From Nonomuraea jiangxiensis (GTDB lineage: Bacteria; Actinomycetota; Actinomycetes; Streptosporangiales; Streptosporangiaceae), in assembly GCF_900099965.1 (NCBI RefSeq), contig NZ_FNDJ01000021.1:1-64000 (forward strand): 64,000 bases of DNA, given 5' to 3'. A model generated the notes under the pieces. The model saw nothing but the letters and a program-made list of their open reading frames with translations, searched no databases and was not told the origin of the DNA. Both the position numbers and the translations under genes were made by a program. Shown here one piece after another: positions 49,838 to 58,080 of the stretch (positions are counted from its first letter, which is position 1; each line of letters starts with the position of its first letter).

Positions 49838-50779
49838 TCATGGGCCGGTCAGGCGGCGCTCGCCCTTCGTGGTCAGGACGAACACCTGCCAGTTGTAGTA
49901 CGCGTAGTAGTTGCGCGGGTCCCGCTTGATCTGGCGGGAGTGTTTGAGGATGGCGTCCACGTACGCCTGCGACGGGTTGTAGGCGTGCAACGCGCGCCGG
50001 TAGTCGCGGGGGGCGCCGGTGGCGCGCAGGTAGTTGGCCGCGCCCATGACGGCGTCGCGCGGGTCGTGGACGTCGCCGCCCAGGCCGTACGCCTTCCAGG
50101 TCGCGGGCATGAACTGCATCGGCCCCTGCGCGCCGACGTAGCTCGGCGACTTGACCCGGCCGAACTTGGTCTCGGCGAACATCACCGCCGCCAGCACCTC
50201 CCACTCCACCCCGAAGCGGCGCTCGGCCTTCTTGAAGTGGCCGAGGAGCTCGGCGGCGGGCCTGGGCTCCTGCACCTTGAAGACGGCCGAGGGCTTGATC
50301 GGGCGGGCCAGGGAGACCAGCCCGCGGATGGCGGACGTGTTGTCCCTGGCCTGGGCGGCCAGCGGGGCCTCCAAGCGGGCGAAGGCGCGGGAGGCGGTCT
50401 CGGGGTGGCGGGCGGCGTGGCGGTAGAGGCGCTGCTGGTGCAGAGCCAGCAGCTCGACGTCCTCCGGGGGCAGGCCCTGCTTGGACCAGGCGTCGATGGC
50501 GTCGTTGAGGGCGGCGGTGGTTTTCGTCAGGGCCGTGGCGAACTTGGCCGGGCTCTGGGGGATGGACGCGTCGGGGGCCGGGAGCGGGTCGGCCCGCTCG
50601 GTGGCCGGCCCCGTGACCGGGTTGGTGGCCGATGGGCCGGTGGAAGGGGTCGGCGCGGGGCGCCCGTCGGCGGCGGTCGAGACTCCGCAGGCCGATCCTC
50701 CGATGAGGGTCACCGTCGTCAGCGCGATGACGGCGCGGGCGCGGGGCGGGCGTCGTGGGTGCTTCCGGCGTGCCTCCAT
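49838..50779 (-). CDS. lytic transglycosylase lipoprotein (SLT domain)
   Basis: This 313-residue cell-wall hydrolase has a basic N terminus, a hydrophobic stretch and the lipobox GGSAC at about residue 31. A Pro/Thr linker and a helical region follow. The SLT lysozyme-like domain is at about 185-290 (VEWEVLAAVMFAETKFGRVKSPSYVGAQGPMQFMPATW), with the catalytic Glu in FAETKFG and the YNPSQAYVDAIL motif. It cleaves peptidoglycan glycan strands to anhydro products. No partner gene is adjacent. Confidence 0.93.
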   Translation of the reverse strand: MEARRKHPRRPPRARAVIALTTVTLIGGSACGVSTAADGRPAPTPSTGPSATNPVTGPATERADPLPAPDASIPQSPAKFATALTKTTAALNDAIDAWSKQGLPPEDVELLALHQQRLYRHAARHPETASRAFARLEAPLAAQARDNTSAIRGLVSLARPIKPSAVFKVQEPRPAAELLGHFKKAERRFGVEWEVLAAVMFAETKFGRVKSPSYVGAQGPMQFMPATWKAYGLGGDVHDPRDAVMGAANYLRATGAPRDYRRALHAYNPSQAYVDAILKHSRQIKRDPRNYYAYYNWQVFVLTTKGERRLTGP

Positions 50780-50966
50780 GGAGGGTCAACCTACCGGGGG
50801 CGGTCGGCTCCGCGGGGCACTCTCGTCGCGACACGGCGGGGCGGGTTTTCTCTGAGGGCTTTCGTGTGCAAATGCACGCGGTCAGAGAGCGTGATGAGGG
50901 CCGGGGCCTCGGCCCGGGCGGCCGCTGGGGGCGGTGGGCCGCGCCGGGCTCGAGGTCCCGGGGTCG

Positions 50967-53900
50967 TCAGGCCGTACGCAGCCGTTCGATCAGGGCGTTG
51001 GCGTCACGTACCAGGACGGCGCGGACCGCGGCGTCCTTGACGTTGCCCCGCTTCTCGGCGGTCTTCACGAAGCGCTTCAGCGCGTCGATCGCCGCCCCGG
51101 GCCTGCCCTGACTCTCGTGCCGCTCGGCCTGGCCGAGGTGGGCGAGCAGCTCGTCGGCGGCCTTGCCGGTCACGGACCCGGCCTTCCCGAACCGCGCGAT
51201 CAGCGACCGCACGTCGGTGTAGGAGGTCGTGACCTCGAACGTGACCGTCCGGGTGGTGACCCGGCCCGCTCCGTCCGTGGCCGTGGCGGTGAGCGTACGC
51301 GCGCCGAGCGGCAGCCGCCACAGCTCGACCGGCTTTCCGGAGGTCACCGGCTTGTCGTCGATCCGCACGGCGGTGCTCGCCACGCCCGCGGTGGCGTCGG
51401 TGGCCGACACGACGGGCGTGACCGTCGCCGAGTCCCCGTACGGCCTGGCCTCCACCCCGCTCGCCGACAGCACAGGATCGGTCTTGTCGATCTTGACGGT
51501 GAGCGTGCCGACGGCGGAGACGTTGCCGCCGTTGTCGGTGGCCCGGTAGCGGACCTCCCGGGTGCCCTCGGTGCCGATCGTGACCGGGTTGTTGGCGTTG
51601 GACCAGGTGAGGCCGCCGTCGAGGGAGTACTGGCGGCTCGCCACCGTGCCGTTGTCGGTCGCGGTGACCGTGAGCGTGACGTTGCCGGTGTACCAGCCGT
51701 TCGCGCCGTCCGGCTGGGCCGGGTTGAGCGCGGCGGTGACGGTGGGTGGGCTGGTGTCGGCCACGCCGCGGCCCTGGAAGGTGAGCGCGTCCACGTCCAC
51801 GCCGCCGGTCGAGGTGACGTACAGGCGGCCGGAGCCGGACGGCAGGCCGGTGAGCGCGGTGGTGACCGTCTGCCAGCCCGTTCCCGCGGGCACCTGTACG
51901 GTGGCGAACGGCTCGGCGGTCGGCGACTGCCAGCGCAGCGCGAGCGTGCCGGCGCCGGAGGCCCTGGTCTGGACGCCGGTGATCCCGGTGAAGTTGACCG
52001 GCTGGTAGGCCAGCCAGTCCCCTGCGTCGAACGAGGTGACCTTGGCCTTGCCGGAGGCGGTGTCGTCCGGCGTCTCGGTGACGCCGCTGGTCTCGTCGGC
52101 GTGCTCGGCCTGCGTCAGCTTCGGGTTGAGCACGAGGGTGTCCTCGCCGAGCGCGGGCGGGATGTCGCCCGAGCCGTTGTCGCGGTAGCTGGCGACCACG
52201 ACGCCGTAGATGTTCTCGGTCTCGCCGTGGTCGGGCGCGTTGGCCGGGGTGGGCCAGGCGCCGGCGCAGCCGGTGCCCAGGGTCTCCGGGTGGGCGTGCA
52301 CGTCGTGGCCGAGCCCGAACGTCCACTGCATCCGCGAGCACACCGGTGTGTCGCCGTCCTCGGCGTCGGACACCCCGATCCGGTACGGCACCGCGTTCCC
52401 CCAGTCGAAGAACCCGCCGTCGGGCGGGGTCTGGATGGTCACGACGGGCGCGGTGTTGCCCACGGTGATCTCGATCGAGGTGAGCCCGGCCCGGCCGCCG
52501 GAGTCGGTCACCCGCAGCCGCGCCGCGTACTGCCCCCGCTCGGTGTAGGTGTGCGAGGCGGTCGCCCCGGTGGCGTCGAAGGTGCCGTCGCCGTCGAAGT
52601 CCCACTCGTACGTCAGCGTGCCCGGCTCGGTGTCGGTGGACGTGCGCGCGTCGAAGGCGACGGTGAGCGGCGCCTGGCTGCTCGACGTCCGGTCGGCGAC
52701 GATCCGCGGCTGGGGCGTCTTGTTGTCCGGGGTGTAGTCGATCCGGTAGAGCCCGGCGTCCGGGTTGGCGCGGAAGAAGCCGTCGCCGTAGTCCAGCACG
52801 TACAGGGAGCCGTCCGGGCCGAACTCGATGTCCATCGGGCTGTCGGTGATGGGCTGGGCGGCCGCCCTGAGCGCGCTGTTGGGCAGGAAGTGCTCGATCG
52901 CGGTGACCGGCCCGTCCGGGTGGCTCACGGTGAAGGCCGCCAGGTAGTCCTGGGAGAACTCGGCGAAGAACGCCTTGCCGTCCCAGTACTGCGGGAACTT
53001 GCCGGGTGCCGGGTTGTCGGCGTCGTAGTGGTAGATCGGCCCGCCCATCGGCCCCTGGCCGGTCTGCGGGTCGAAGTCGGTCAGCCCGGCCCAGGCGGCG
53101 GGCTGGTGGGTGTTGTTGTCGCCGTAGTACAGGTCGGCGGGCACCGCGGGCGGGAGCCGGGTGAGGCCGGTGTTCCAGCGGGAGGTGTTCTCCGGCCCGG
53201 CCGCGCAGTCGAACCAGGCCCCCGGCGTGGCGGTCTCGAAGTCCCAGTCGTTGTAGTTGAACTGGTCACCCGTGCAGTACGGCCAGCCGCTGTTCATGGG
53301 CTTGGTGACCGGGGTGATGTTCCACTCGACGTAGCCGAGCGGGCCGCGCTGCGGGTTGGCGGTCCCGGCGTCGGGGCCGTAGTCGGCCCACGACACGGTG
53401 CCGGTCTCGGCGTCCACGTCCATGCGGAACGGGTTGCGTACGCCGGTGACGAAGATCTCCGGCCGGGTCCCCTCCGTGCCGGGCGGGAACAGGTTGCCCG
53501 GCGGGATCGTGTACGTGCCGTCGGCCCCCACCTTGATCCGCAGGATCTTGCCGCGCAGGTCGTTGCTGTTGCCCGCGCCGCGCCGGGCGTCGAAGCCGGG
53601 GTTCATCCGGGGGGCGTCGTTGTTGGGCGCGTAGCCGCTCGCGCCCGGCGTGCTCGCCGGGGTGTTGTCGCCGGTGGCGAGGTAGAGGTTGCCGTCGGCG
53701 TCCCAGTCGAGGTCGCCCGCGACGTGGCAGCACTGGCCGCGCTGCGTCTCGACCTTGATGATGACCTGCTCGGTGGACAGGTCCAGGGCGTTGCCCGTCC
53801 ACTTGAAGCGGGAGAGCTGGTTGTAGCCCTTCCACTGGTTCCAGTACGTCTCGTCGGCCCCGGCGGGCAGCGACTCGGGGGCGGAGCCGACCGGGGTCGT

Positions 53901-54266
53901 CTCCGGGTAGGGCGCCGTCATCGTCCGGGGCGCGTAGTAGAGGTAGACCCAGCGGTTCTCGGCGAAGTCCGGGTCGAGGGCGACCGTCTGCAGGCCGTCC
54001 TCGGAGTTGGCGTAGACCGGGACCGTGTTGACGATCCTGGTGACGCCGGTGGCGGGGTCGGTCAGCCGGACGTCGCCGTTACGGGCGGTGTGCAGGACCC
54101 TCCGGTCCGGCAGGACGGCCAGGTCGATCGGCTCGCCCACGTTCTTGGTCAGGGTGATCTTCTCGTAGCTGGTCCAGACGGTCGCCGGGTCGGCCGCCCG
54201 GGCGGGTAAGGCGAGGGTGGTGGCCGCCAGGCACAGGCCGGCGAGCACCGCGAGAGTACGCTGCAT
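50967..54266 (-). CDS. large secreted PQQ-type sugar dehydrogenase with PKD, CBM6-like and FIMAH domains
   Basis: This 1099-residue exported protein has a signal peptide (1-24). A glucose/sorbosone dehydrogenase beta-propeller spans about 35-490 (EPIDLAVLPDRRVLHTARNGDVRL, CCHVAGDLDWDADGNLYLATGDNT, VTGVRNPFRMDVDAETG). A PKD domain follows at about 505-595 (YEWDFDGDGTFDATGATASHTY). Next come a CBM6-like region at about 720-800 (VTSFDAGDWLAYQPVNFTGI), an OmpL47-type repeat near 820-920 (NVTLTVTATDNGTVASRQYSLD) and a C-terminal FIMAH helical domain. It probably oxidises a sugar on an extracellular polysaccharide. A Tat-exported isomerase-like gene lies 92 bp upstream. Confidence 0.87.
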   Translation of the reverse strand: MQRTLAVLAGLCLAATTLALPARAADPATVWTSYEKITLTKNVGEPIDLAVLPDRRVLHTARNGDVRLTDPATGVTRIVNTVPVYANSEDGLQTVALDPDFAENRWVYLYYAPRTMTAPYPETTPVGSAPESLPAGADETYWNQWKGYNQLSRFKWTGNALDLSTEQVIIKVETQRGQCCHVAGDLDWDADGNLYLATGDNTPASTPGASGYAPNNDAPRMNPGFDARRGAGNSNDLRGKILRIKVGADGTYTIPPGNLFPPGTEGTRPEIFVTGVRNPFRMDVDAETGTVSWADYGPDAGTANPQRGPLGYVEWNITPVTKPMNSGWPYCTGDQFNYNDWDFETATPGAWFDCAAGPENTSRWNTGLTRLPPAVPADLYYGDNNTHQPAAWAGLTDFDPQTGQGPMGGPIYHYDADNPAPGKFPQYWDGKAFFAEFSQDYLAAFTVSHPDGPVTAIEHFLPNSALRAAAQPITDSPMDIEFGPDGSLYVLDYGDGFFRANPDAGLYRIDYTPDNKTPQPRIVADRTSSSQAPLTVAFDARTSTDTEPGTLTYEWDFDGDGTFDATGATASHTYTERGQYAARLRVTDSGGRAGLTSIEITVGNTAPVVTIQTPPDGGFFDWGNAVPYRIGVSDAEDGDTPVCSRMQWTFGLGHDVHAHPETLGTGCAGAWPTPANAPDHGETENIYGVVVASYRDNGSGDIPPALGEDTLVLNPKLTQAEHADETSGVTETPDDTASGKAKVTSFDAGDWLAYQPVNFTGITGVQTRASGAGTLALRWQSPTAEPFATVQVPAGTGWQTVTTALTGLPSGSGRLYVTSTGGVDVDALTFQGRGVADTSPPTVTAALNPAQPDGANGWYTGNVTLTVTATDNGTVASRQYSLDGGLTWSNANNPVTIGTEGTREVRYRATDNGGNVSAVGTLTVKIDKTDPVLSASGVEARPYGDSATVTPVVSATDATAGVASTAVRIDDKPVTSGKPVELWRLPLGARTLTATATDGAGRVTTRTVTFEVTTSYTDVRSLIARFGKAGSVTGKAADELLAHLGQAERHESQGRPGAAIDALKRFVKTAEKRGNVKDAAVRAVLVRDANALIERLRTA

Positions 54267-54358
54267 GGTGATGCTGCTCCTAGGACGAGGAGTGTCATGA
54301 CCCGGGCCGCCACGCCGGCCGCGGCAACGGCGGAGTCACGTGGCGGTCCGGCGGTCGC

Positions 54359-55465
54359 CTAGCCGCGCAGGGCGGCCATGTTGCGATAGCTCAGCTCGGC
54401 GTACTGGAGGGACTGGGCGGGGTCGGTGCCGGGGGCGTTGTCCTGCTCGTACATGGGGTTGTGGAAGTTCCGGTCGCGCAGCTTGTCGAAGAAGCGGCGG
54501 TAGTCGATGTCACCGGTGCCGAAGGGCACCATGTCGTAGCCGTTGGCGGCGGCCGGGTTGGAGGTGCCGTCCTTGGCGTGGAACAGCGGGAAGCGGCTCT
54601 CCCGCGCCCGGACGGTGGCCAGCGGGTCGAAGACGTCGGTCCGCACGGACCCGTCGTACGCGGTGTAGGTGCGGTGCTTGAACTGCGCCACGTACGCCCA
54701 GAAGATGTCCATCTCGAAGTGGACCCGGCGCGGGTCGCTGATCTCGAAGAAGTACTCCAGCCTGCGGATGCCGGACGAGCGCGTCGGCCTGCCCTGCTCG
54801 TCGAGCGGGCCGCGGTCGAGCAGGAAGGCGTAGGCCGCGTCGTGGTTGTGGGTGTAGAGCTTGATCCCGGCGCCGCGGGCGAGCTCGCCGAGGTGGTTCC
54901 ACTTGTCGGCGGCCACGTCCCAGTCGTCCTTGTACGCGCTGGAGGTCGGGTCGTTGCCGGTGCCCACGTGGTCCAGGCCCAGGATGTTGGCGATCTCCAG
55001 CACCTGGATGAACCGGTCGCGGTCGGCGGTGGTCAGCGGCCACGAGCTGGGGATGAACCCGTGGTTGCCCTCGGCGCGCAGCCCGTTGTCGTCGAGCCAG
55101 CGGCGCAGCAGCCGGGCGCCCTCGACGGTCTCCAGGTCGGCGCCCCCCTCGGCGTTGGCGTGCTGGCGGTAGCCGGCGAACTCGACCTGCCGGTAGCCGT
55201 AGCCCGACAGCGCCTCGAACACGCGGCGGAAGCCCGAGGGCAGGGTCGTGGACAGCGGGTCACGTGAGATCGCGTCCCGGACGGTGTAGAGGATGATGCC
55301 CCGCCGGTTCGGCGGGACCAGCGGTCGCCGGGAGGCGGCCGCTGCCGGCTGGGCGAGCGGGAGCGAGGCCGCGGCGGCGACGCCGGTCGTGGCGGCGAGC
55401 ACCTGGCGGCGGCTCAGTCCGAGCCCACGGCGGAGCGCCTCTTCCTGTTCATGGGTATGGCTCAC
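54359..55465 (-). CDS. Tat-exported sugar phosphate isomerase/epimerase-like protein
   Basis: This 368-residue xylose-isomerase-like TIM barrel carries an N-terminal twin-arginine-type signal (SRRQVLAATTGVAAAASLPLAQPAAA) and so is exported folded, usually with a metal. Barrel motifs are YGYRQVEFAGYRQHA, EGNHGFIPSSW, VGTGNDPT, LYTHNHDAA, RVHFEMDIFWA and PLFHAKDG, with the metal-binding Glu, Asp and His residues of the fold. The GTG start at 55465 follows GGAAGGGAA. It lies upstream of the sugar dehydrogenase gene, probably in the same transcript, with the ROK gene 181 bp further upstream. Confidence 0.88.
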   Translation of the reverse strand: MSHTHEQEEALRRGLGLSRRQVLAATTGVAAAASLPLAQPAAAASRRPLVPPNRRGIILYTVRDAISRDPLSTTLPSGFRRVFEALSGYGYRQVEFAGYRQHANAEGGADLETVEGARLLRRWLDDNGLRAEGNHGFIPSSWPLTTADRDRFIQVLEIANILGLDHVGTGNDPTSSAYKDDWDVAADKWNHLGELARGAGIKLYTHNHDAAYAFLLDRGPLDEQGRPTRSSGIRRLEYFFEISDPRRVHFEMDIFWAYVAQFKHRTYTAYDGSVRTDVFDPLATVRARESRFPLFHAKDGTSNPAAANGYDMVPFGTGDIDYRRFFDKLRDRNFHNPMYEQDNAPGTDPAQSLQYAELSYRNMAALRG

Positions 55466-55646
55466 GCGCGGTTCCCTTCCTTGAGGGACGCGTGCGCCGA
55501 CCACGTCACGGCGAATCTGCGCCCGGGCCCGCGAGCATGCCACCGCCGCTGAAGCCAGGGACGATCAATTGTTACTACGTCGTTGACGGGGGGTCAATGG
55601 TGCGCATTGGGCGACGATGCCTTTGACAGGGGCCCATTACCGCCCT

Positions 55647-56837
55647 TCACGTGACGGCCTGGTCGATGGCAGCCGGGGCGAGCACGTCCTCGACCACCAT
55701 GACGGCCGCGCCGATGACGCCCGAGCGGTCGCGCAGCCGGCTGGCCCGGATGCCGAGGTGCTGCGTGGCCAGCGGCAGCGACCGGCTGTAGATCGCCTCC
55801 CGGACTCCGGCCAGCACCTGTTCACCGGCCTCGGCGATGTCACCGCCGATCACGATGACCGACGGGTTGAAGAAGTTCACGATCGAGGCCATCACCGTAC
55901 CGACTTCACGGCCCGCCTGCCTGACAAGCCAGGTGGCGCGCAGGTCGCCCGCCCGCATCAGCGTCACCACGTCCCGGCCGCCCTGCGCCTCGATCCCGGC
56001 CTCGCGCAGCACCGCCGCCATCGACGCCCCGCCGGCCACCGCCTCCAGGCAGCCGGAGTTGCCGCACCGGCAGGGCGCGTCCGACGCGGGCACCCGGATG
56101 TGGCCGACGTCGCCCGCCGCCCCCTGCGCGCCCCGGTGCAGCCGGCCGCCGGTGATGATGCCGCAGCCGATCCCGGTGCCCATCTTGATGAAGATCAGGT
56201 GGTCCACGGCGGGCCGGGCGGCCCAGTGCTCGCCGAGCGCCATCACGTTCACGTCGTTGTCCACCAGCACCCGGCCCGGTCCTGCCGGCGGGACGCCGAG
56301 CCGCTCGCCGAGCCACGCGGGCACCCCGAAGCCGTGCCAGCCGGGCATGATCGGCGGGTTCACCGGCCGTCCCGAGGCGTGCTCCACCGGCCCCGGCAGG
56401 CCGACGCCGATCCCGCACACCTGGGCCGGGTCGTATCCGCCGGTGGCCAGCAGCTCGCGGAACGCGGCGACCACACGCTCCAGCGTGGGCTCGGGCCCGC
56501 GATCGACGGGCAGCTCCATGGCCCGCTCGGCGCGCACGGTCATGCCGAGGTCCACCACGGCCAGGCGGGCGTGGGTTGCGCCGAGGTCGGCGGCCAGCAC
56601 CACCCGCGCGCCCTCGTTGAAGGCGAACACCGCGGCCGGCCGGCCCCCGGAGGAGATCGAGCCCTCGCCCGCCACCACCCAGTGCCGGTCGATCAGCCCG
56701 TCGAGCCGCTGGGAGACGGTGGACCTGGACATCCCGGTCAGCTCGGCGAGCTCACCTCGGGTGCGCGCCCGCCCGTCCCGGAGGATCGCCAACAGCGCTC
56801 CCGCCCCCGCGCTCTGGCCGTTGGAACCATTTGTCAT
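55647..56837 (-). CDS. ROK-family transcriptional repressor
   Basis: This 396-residue ROK protein has an N-terminal winged helix (ARTRGELAELTGMSRSTVSQRLDGLIDR) and a sugar-kinase-like C domain (LAADLGATHARLAVVDLG, GVGLPGPVEHASGRPVNPP, VDNDVNVMALGEHW). The zinc site is seen as the HIRVP and APCRCGNSGCLEAVAGG region (CxCGxxGC). It probably senses a sugar and controls the downstream isomerase/dehydrogenase pair on the same strand, or the divergent dehydrogenase. No DNA target is proven. Confidence 0.93.
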   Translation of the reverse strand: MTNGSNGQSAGAGALLAILRDGRARTRGELAELTGMSRSTVSQRLDGLIDRHWVVAGEGSISSGGRPAAVFAFNEGARVVLAADLGATHARLAVVDLGMTVRAERAMELPVDRGPEPTLERVVAAFRELLATGGYDPAQVCGIGVGLPGPVEHASGRPVNPPIMPGWHGFGVPAWLGERLGVPPAGPGRVLVDNDVNVMALGEHWAARPAVDHLIFIKMGTGIGCGIITGGRLHRGAQGAAGDVGHIRVPASDAPCRCGNSGCLEAVAGGASMAAVLREAGIEAQGGRDVVTLMRAGDLRATWLVRQAGREVGTVMASIVNFFNPSVIVIGGDIAEAGEQVLAGVREAIYSRSLPLATQHLGIRASRLRDRSGVIGAAVMVVEDVLAPAAIDQAVT

Positions 56838-56903
56838 GCGAACTACCTTACTTCGGACATCGACTGACTTATGTTGACAAGAATTAAAAGTCGGATCTAT
56901 TGT

Positions 56904-56925
56904 CCCGAAATATGCCCGACATATG
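56904..56925. repeat. adjacent 11-bp direct repeats in the ROK promoter region
   Basis: CCCGAAATATG (56904-56914) is followed at once by CCCGACATATG (56915-56925), differing at one base; CGGG follows. The 11-bp spacing is one helical turn. It lies in the 254-bp divergent gap between the ROK gene and the 2-hydroxyacid dehydrogenase gene. It may be a regulator site. Confidence 0.45.
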
Positions 56926-57091
56926 CGGGTAACAGCGCCATAGGTCCATGATCAACGCCTGAGTACGATCTCAGGAGCATCCGGCCCGGTCCTCACCCGT
57001 CGTCGCGCCGAGACACGGGTACCGGGAATGCCACCCGGCCGGATCCTCCTAATCTGTGAGCCGTCAACGGCTGTGCGAGAGTGGTGGGGCG

Positions 57092-58033
57092 ATGATCTAT
57101 GTGACCCGGGTGCTGACGGATGCCGCGATGGCCGAGGTGGGGCGACTCGGCCCCGTCACGGTCGGTGACGAGGCGCCGCCGGACAGAAAGGTGCTGCTGG
57201 CGCGGGCCGCCGGCGCCACGGCCGTGATCTGCACGATCACCGAACGCATCGACGCCGAGTTCCTGGACGCGGCGGGCCCCGGCCTGAAGGTCGTGGCCAA
57301 CGTCGCGGTGGGCTACGACAACATCGACGTGCCGGCCGCCACCGAGCGCGGCGTCCGGGTGACGAACACGCCGGGCGTGCTCGACGGGGCGACCGCCGAC
57401 CTGACCATGGCGCTGATCCTGGCCGCCGCCCGCAGAGTGCTGGACGGCGACCGGCTGCTCCGGCAGCGCACGCCCTGGGTGTGGGGGCCGCGGATGATGC
57501 TCGGGCTCGACCTCGGCGCGGGCGCCACGCTGGGCATCGTCGGGTACGGCCGGATCGGCCGGGCCGTGGCCCGGCGGGCGCGGGCGTTCGACATGAAGAT
57601 CCTGGCCACCCCCTCCTCCGCCCCGCCCGGCGACGAGCCGGTCGAGATCGTGGACCTGGACACGCTGCTGACGCGCAGCGACGTGGTGAGCCTGCACTGC
57701 CCGCTCACCCCGGCCACCCGCCACCTCATCGACGCCCGCGCCCTCGCCCTGATGAAACCCACGGCCGTGCTGGTCAACACCGCCCGCGGCGGCGTGGTGG
57801 ACGAGCGGGCGCTGGTGGAGGCGCTGCGCGCGGGCCGGATCGCGGCGGCCGGGCTGGACGTGTTCGAGGGCGAGCCCCGGGTCGACCCGGCGCTGCTGGA
57901 GCTGGACAACGCCGTGCTGACCCCGCACATCGGCAGCGCGGGCACCGTCACCAGGGAACGCATGTGCGGGCTGGCCGTGGCCAACGTGGCCGACGTGCTG
58001 TCGGGCTCGGCTCCGCGTACGCCGGTCAACTGA
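57092..58033 (+). CDS. D-isomer-specific 2-hydroxyacid dehydrogenase (glyoxylate/glycerate type)
   Basis: This 313-residue NAD(P)-dependent enzyme has the substrate motif VANVAVGYDNIDV, the Rossmann glycine motif GATLGIVGYGRIGRAVARR, the catalytic Arg in LVNTARGGVVDERAL, the Glu in DVFEGEPRVDP and the His in LTPHIGSAG. It resembles glyoxylate/hydroxypyruvate reductases. The ATG at 57092 begins MIYVTRVL. An aldehyde oxidoreductase-family gene follows 47 bp downstream on the same strand, so both may work on linked aldehyde/hydroxyacid chemistry. Confidence 0.93.
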   Translation: MIYVTRVLTDAAMAEVGRLGPVTVGDEAPPDRKVLLARAAGATAVICTITERIDAEFLDAAGPGLKVVANVAVGYDNIDVPAATERGVRVTNTPGVLDGATADLTMALILAAARRVLDGDRLLRQRTPWVWGPRMMLGLDLGAGATLGIVGYGRIGRAVARRARAFDMKILATPSSAPPGDEPVEIVDLDTLLTRSDVVSLHCPLTPATRHLIDARALALMKPTAVLVNTARGGVVDERALVEALRAGRIAAAGLDVFEGEPRVDPALLELDNAVLTPHIGSAGTVTRERMCGLAVANVADVLSGSAPRTPVN

Positions 58034-58080
58034 CGTTACTGTGCGGTGATCCTCTTGTTTCGTCTCATGGAGGCTTTACT

